From Thermoplasmatota archaeon (GTDB lineage: Archaea > Thermoplasmatota > Thermoplasmata > Halarchaeoplasmatales > Halarchaeoplasmataceae), in the NCBI GenBank assembly GCA_018610025.1, contig JAHENW010000093.1, positions 1 to 9,107 on the forward strand: 9,107 nt of DNA, read 5' to 3'. Position 1 is the stretch's first letter, and the number at the start of each line of letters is the position of its first letter. This document shows positions 6,951-9,107 of this stretch, piece after piece. Made by a program: the position numbers and the translations under genes. Under the pieces are notes generated by a model. That model did no database searches. It saw only the letters and a list, made by a program, of their open reading frames with translations, and was not told the origin of the DNA.

Positions 6951-7195
6951 GGAAGCAGATATGGTAATTTTATCTGCCATTCCTGCGTAGGAGCCAATTT
7001 CACATTGGCGAGTAGACGCAATTTACGCAGTAAATTGCTGAGGAATTAAAAAAATTCCTCCTTTCACTCGAGCAAAGCTCTCGTGATGCCCTGGACTTAC
7101 GTCCACTTATCTTTCGGACAAGTCCTCAAGATGCCGTCGTACGAGTCAAAAACGCAAGTTTTTGACGAGTAGACGCAATTCGCTCTGCGAATTGC
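6951..7195 (+). repeat. Array of eight consecutive inverted repeats (hairpins) leading into tRNA-Asn
   Basis: This stretch has no plausible protein gene but is packed with perfect or near-perfect hairpins. (1) GGAA-GCAGATA 6951-6961 with TATCTGC 6971-6977 and TTCC 6980-6983. (2) GCCAAT 6993-6998 / ATTGGC 7004-7009. (3) GCAATTTA 7018-7025 / TAAATTGC 7031-7038. (4) GAGGAATT 7040-7047 / AATTCCTC 7053-7060. (5) CACTCGAG 7065-7072 / CTCTCGTG 7078-7085 with two mismatches. (6) GGACTT 7093-7098 / AAGTCC 7120-7125 with inner GTCC 7101-7104 / GGAC 7116-7119. (7) GTCAAAAAC 7145-7153 / GTTTTTGAC 7158-7166, capped by the GNRA-type tetraloop GCAA. (8) GCAATTCGC 7175-7183 / GCGAATTGC 7187-7195. Units 3, 4, 5 and 8 are each 21 bases long. 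The stems differ in sequence yet remain paired, which suggests that structure matters, at DNA or RNA level. I match it to no known family; SRP RNA and RNase P RNA hallmarks are absent. Confidence 0.75.
7009..7180 (+). repeat. 15-base direct repeat within the hairpin array
   Basis: CGAGTAGACGCAATT occurs at 7009-7023 and again at 7166-7180, 157 bases apart. In both places its first base closes the 3' arm of one hairpin and its last six bases open the 5' arm of the next (GCAATT...), so GAGTAGAC acts as a fixed linker between two hairpins. A weaker copy, AGTAGATGC, is at 6924-6932, and GTAGGAGCC at 6987-6995 is a looser relative. Confidence 0.8.
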
Positions 7196-7202
7196 CGTCG
7201 TA
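7132..7202 (+). repeat. 10-base direct repeat duplicating the tRNA-Asn 5' end
   Basis: TGCCGTCGTA at 7132-7141 recurs at 7193-7202, where it covers the first nine bases of the tRNA and the base before it. The offset is 61 bases. The upstream copy is followed by hairpin 7, not by a tRNA body, so it is at most a fragment. It may come from local duplication. Confidence 0.6.
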
Positions 7203-7266
7203 GCTCAATTGGCAGAGCACTCGGCTGTTAACCGAGCGGTTGACGGTTCAAATCCGTCCGACGGCG
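7194..7266 (+). tRNA. tRNA-Asn (anticodon GTT)
   Basis: A complete 73-base cloverleaf can be folded by eye. Acceptor GCCGTCG (7194-7200) pairs with CGACGGC (7259-7265), with discriminator G at 7266. The D-arm is GCTC / GAGC around AATTGGCA. The anticodon stem CTCGG / CCGAG encloses CTGTTAA, giving anticodon GTT at positions 34-36, and the anticodon loop has seven bases with no intron. The variable loop has five bases. The T-arm GACGG / CCGTC holds TTCAAAT. CCA is not encoded, so it is added after transcription. The first two bases (GC) are also the last two of hairpin 8, so folding of the precursor could compete with the acceptor stem near the RNase P site. There is no obvious TATA box at the usual distance upstream. 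Confidence 0.96.
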
Positions 7267-7280
7267 TCTTCTTTTTTCCC
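7267..7280 (+). terminator. T-rich termination stretch after tRNA-Asn
   Basis: TCTTCTTTTTTCCC directly follows the discriminator base. Archaeal RNA polymerase stops at oligo-T runs without needing a hairpin, so this is a likely 3' end for the tRNA transcript. Confidence 0.55.
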
Positions 7281-7286
7281 AAATAT

Positions 7287-7294
7287 TTTATATA
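7287..7294 (+). promoter_or_regulatory. TATA-like box of the MFS gene, deciding its start
   Basis: TTTATATA is centred about 27 bases before the ATG at 7318, predicting a leaderless transcript that begins at that codon. This rules against the longer frame that opens at 7240 inside the tRNA. Confidence 0.7.
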
Positions 7295-7317
7295 AAACTT
7301 ATAAAAATCAACAGGAC

Positions 7318-8565
7318 ATGGTAGAGCTCGGGCTGGTCTCGGAGAACAGGGATTTCGGTATCCTGTGGTTATCGCAGCTGATATCCAAGTTCGGTGACGG
7401 CCTCAGACGCATCGCTCTGCCGTGGCTCATATTCACTCTCACCGGCTCACCCCTGCAGCTGGCCATATCGTTCGCCCTGAGTTCGGTACCAGATATCTTG
7501 CTGTCCCCCATAAGTGGGTACTATGTGGATAAGGCATCTAGAAAGAAGATATTGATCGCGTGTTCACTTCTTCAGGCGGTCGTAATCGCCGTTATACCGA
7601 TATCGAATGTTATGGGATTGCTCAATATCTACATGATCTATGGCATCATGGTCCTTCTGTCCATATCCGGCGGCTTCTTCTACGAGACCAGGCACTCCCT
7701 CCTGCCGGAAATGGTAGGTGATGAGAACCTGGACGAGGCGAACTCGTTCATCCATGGTACCGTAGCCCTGGTCTCACTCTTCTCCGTAACACTCGGAGGC
7801 ATCTTCGTATCGTTCATCGGTATAACCTTCACATTCATCATCGATTCAATCACCTTCTTTACAGCTGGAATGGTGATCTCACTGGCCGCCCTTCCCTCCG
7901 TGAAAAGGGAGATACCTGAGAAGATGGGTGAGAGGCTAAAAGAGGTCTTTCATGATAACGTAGATGCACTGAAAGAGATACGGGGTACCGTGATTGAAAA
8001 ACTGGTCATCTTCGGCTTTCCACTCAACCTAGCCATGGTCCCCCTGGTCATCATATTCACCGATATAGGCTATACCATATACGGCAGCGTGCTCGTCTTC
8101 ACCGCGCTGATGGTGGTTAGGAATCTAGGGATGCTGTCCGGTAATTACTTTGTAAATAAGATCCCTGGGAAGAGGTCTACAAAGATATACGGTGGCGTTC
8201 TTACGGCGGCGGTTTTCATCCTCTCTTTCGGTCTATTTGGATACATGGTGGAGGACGTTGTAGTGACGTTTTATCTTCCAATCTTAGCCACTCTGCTCAT
8301 CCTCACCTTCCTCATATACCTATCACAGCCCATATTCAACGTACCCAGCGACAGCATGGTGCAGATGGAAGGGTCAGAACGGCACAGGGGGAAGATCCTA
8401 TCACTCACCAACGCAGCACTGAACGTCCCATTTCCTTTCGCGTACCTTCTCGGTGGTCTTCTCCTTTCGACGTTCTCCCCTTTTTACGTTGTAATAATGA
8501 TGGGTATTATAGTAATGATCACTGGGATAGCCGAGGCAGTGTACTTTCGAAGAAGGGAGAAGTGA
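7318..8565 (+). CDS. Major facilitator superfamily exporter (MFS_3 / macrolide-efflux-like)
   Basis: A 415-residue inner-membrane transporter that would expel a small molecule in exchange for protons or ions. It begins MVELGLVSENRDFGILWLSQ and follows the pattern of the MFS_3 exporter family: NRDF-x-x-LWLSQLISKFGDG in helix 1, motif A GYYVDKASRKK (67-77) between helices 2 and 3, and LPEMVGDENLDEANSF (129-144) before helix 5. Next come GGIFVSFIG, then IDSITFF in helix 6, and a charged central loop at about 194-225. The second half shows six more hydrophobic stretches and ends in the basic RRREK, giving about 12 helices in all. The start at 7318 is set by the TATA spacing and by homology-like content; a longer frame from 7240 would overlap the tRNA. 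The substrate is unknown. The gene stands alone as a transcription unit, between tRNA-Asn and a CDF transporter gene. Confidence 0.9.
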   Translation: MVELGLVSENRDFGILWLSQLISKFGDGLRRIALPWLIFTLTGSPLQLAISFALSSVPDILLSPISGYYVDKASRKKILIACSLLQAVVIAVIPISNVMGLLNIYMIYGIMVLLSISGGFFYETRHSLLPEMVGDENLDEANSFIHGTVALVSLFSVTLGGIFVSFIGITFTFIIDSITFFTAGMVISLAALPSVKREIPEKMGERLKEVFHDNVDALKEIRGTVIEKLVIFGFPLNLAMVPLVIIFTDIGYTIYGSVLVFTALMVVRNLGMLSGNYFVNKIPGKRSTKIYGGVLTAAVFILSFGLFGYMVEDVVVTFYLPILATLLILTFLIYLSQPIFNVPSDSMVQMEGSERHRGKILSLTNAALNVPFPFAYLLGGLLLSTFSPFYVVIMMGIIVMITGIAEAVYFRRREK

Positions 8566-8602
8566 GTTAGATAAGGTGATATCGGAGCGTTGAAAAGAAA
8601 AG

Positions 8603-8610
8603 ATTAAAAA
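8603..8610 (+). promoter_or_regulatory. TATA-like box of the CDF transporter gene
   Basis: ATTAAAAA lies in an A-rich stretch centred about 29 bases before the ATG at 8636, giving a leaderless or nearly leaderless transcript in keeping with other genes in the window. Confidence 0.5.
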
Positions 8611-8635
8611 ACTATAGGTAAATCAAACTGCTGTC

Positions 8636-9107
8636 ATGGATGAAGAGGTGAAGAGAAAAAAAGTGAGGGGGATCGTAGCGGTTTTGATCATCTTAAATCT
8701 CAGTTTGTTCTTTATCAAATATACCCCTACTATTTTGTTCCCATCATTATCAATAAAAGCGGATTCATTCAATTCCCTTGGGGACTTCGCCTACTCAGGA
8801 CTCCTTCTACTCGGTTTTGAACTCCTATATCGACCGAGTGACGAAACACATCCCCACGGCCACGAGCGGTTCGAGCCCTTCATATCACTTGTTGTAGCCG
8901 GTGGTATAACTCTCACTGGGTTCCTGATAATAAAACAGGCGTTCGAGAACCTCTCCGGGTCGAGCTACAGGTTCACCCCTTTTTTTGTGATAGCACTCCT
9001 ATTTTCCATGGCGGCCAAGTACTGGCTTTACAGTTACCTCAGAAAACAGGGTGAACGATTGAAATCCACTGCCCTAAAGGCATCATCTAAGGATGCTAGG
9101 ATAGATG
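8636..9107 (+). CDS. Cation diffusion facilitator (CDF) metal efflux transporter, 3' end outside the window
   Basis: The first 157 residues of a CDF-family membrane protein, which exports divalent metal ions in exchange for protons. The frame is open to the right edge, so the rest of the fifth helix, the sixth helix and the cytoplasmic domain are missing. Visible features are a basic N-terminus, helix 1 (about 12-28), the helix 2 motif ADSFNSLGD (Asn46 and Asp50), DETHPHGHERFEP (69-81), helices 3 and 4 (83-100 and 115-135), and the start of helix 5, ALKASSKDARID (Asp153 and Asp157). Asp69, His72 and His76 match the second metal site known from E. coli YiiP. The transport site therefore reads N-D / D-D instead of the His-containing set of zinc exporters, a pattern I recall from manganese-type CDF proteins; metal choice remains inferred. 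The gene starts 70 bases after the MFS gene with its own TATA-like box. Confidence 0.88.
   Translation, partial: MDEEVKRKKVRGIVAVLIILNLSLFFIKYTPTILFPSLSIKADSFNSLGDFAYSGLLLLGFELLYRPSDETHPHGHERFEPFISLVVAGGITLTGFLIIKQAFENLSGSSYRFTPFFVIALLFSMAAKYWLYSYLRKQGERLKSTALKASSKDARID

Noticed and set aside
6951..7193. Hairpin array as SRP RNA, RNase P RNA or a C/D box RNA
   Set aside because: The conserved cores of SRP and RNase P RNA are not seen. CTGA at 7038-7041 and TGATG at 7084-7088 look like D and C boxes, but they are in the wrong order and the C box is incomplete.
6951..7195. Hairpin array as a CRISPR array
   Set aside because: The units are not copies of one repeat. Their stems differ in sequence, there are no uniform unique spacers, and no cas genes are present.
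7194..8635. Integrative element using tRNA-Asn as its attachment site
   Set aside because: No integrase is present, and no second copy of the tRNA 3' end was seen downstream. The neighbours are ordinary transporter genes.

Overview
The window looks archaeal and most probably comes from a Thermoplasmata-like euryarchaeon; the lineage is an inference. Genes that begin a transcription unit have a TATA-like box centred about 27 to 34 bases before the start codon, which implies leaderless or nearly leaderless mRNAs. The tRNA has no encoded CCA and ends in a T-rich stretch. One protein carries a DUF835 domain, and there is a NIF3-like protein of about 320 residues.

Layout. The left edge (1-597) holds the 3' part of a HAD-superfamily phosphatase gene. 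Positions 674-3824 form a compact plus-strand operon: a NIF3-like metal-binding protein, an ABC ATPase and a 12-helix ABC-2 type permease (9-base gap, then 20-base overlap). ubiX (3870-4433) follows with its own promoter. It converges, with only 4 bases between, on a long minus-strand gene (4438-6501) for a secreted-ectodomain/membrane/zinc-ribbon/DUF835 protein. A small winged-HTH regulator gene (6568-6912) is divergent from it. A tRNA-Asn(GTT) gene follows (7194-7266), then an MFS exporter gene (7318-8565) and the 5' part of a CDF cation-efflux gene (8636 to the right edge).

The most unusual part is the stretch without a protein gene between the HTH gene and the tRNA (about 6917-7195). It holds at least eight consecutive inverted repeats, several of about 21 bases with an 8-base arm, 5-base loop and 8-base arm. 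They are joined by a recurring linker (GAGTAGAC), include one 15-base direct repeat, and the last hairpin runs into the first two bases of the tRNA. I see no TATA-like box just upstream of the tRNA, so this array may be a structured 5' leader of a tRNA-Asn precursor or a separate structured RNA. I recognise no known RNA family in it, and it is the best candidate here for something undescribed.

The genes do not form one pathway. Three encode exporters (ABC-2, MFS, CDF). The DUF835 protein and the HTH protein look like a sensing or regulatory pair that shares an intergenic promoter region. UbiX makes a cofactor for UbiD-type decarboxylases encoded elsewhere.
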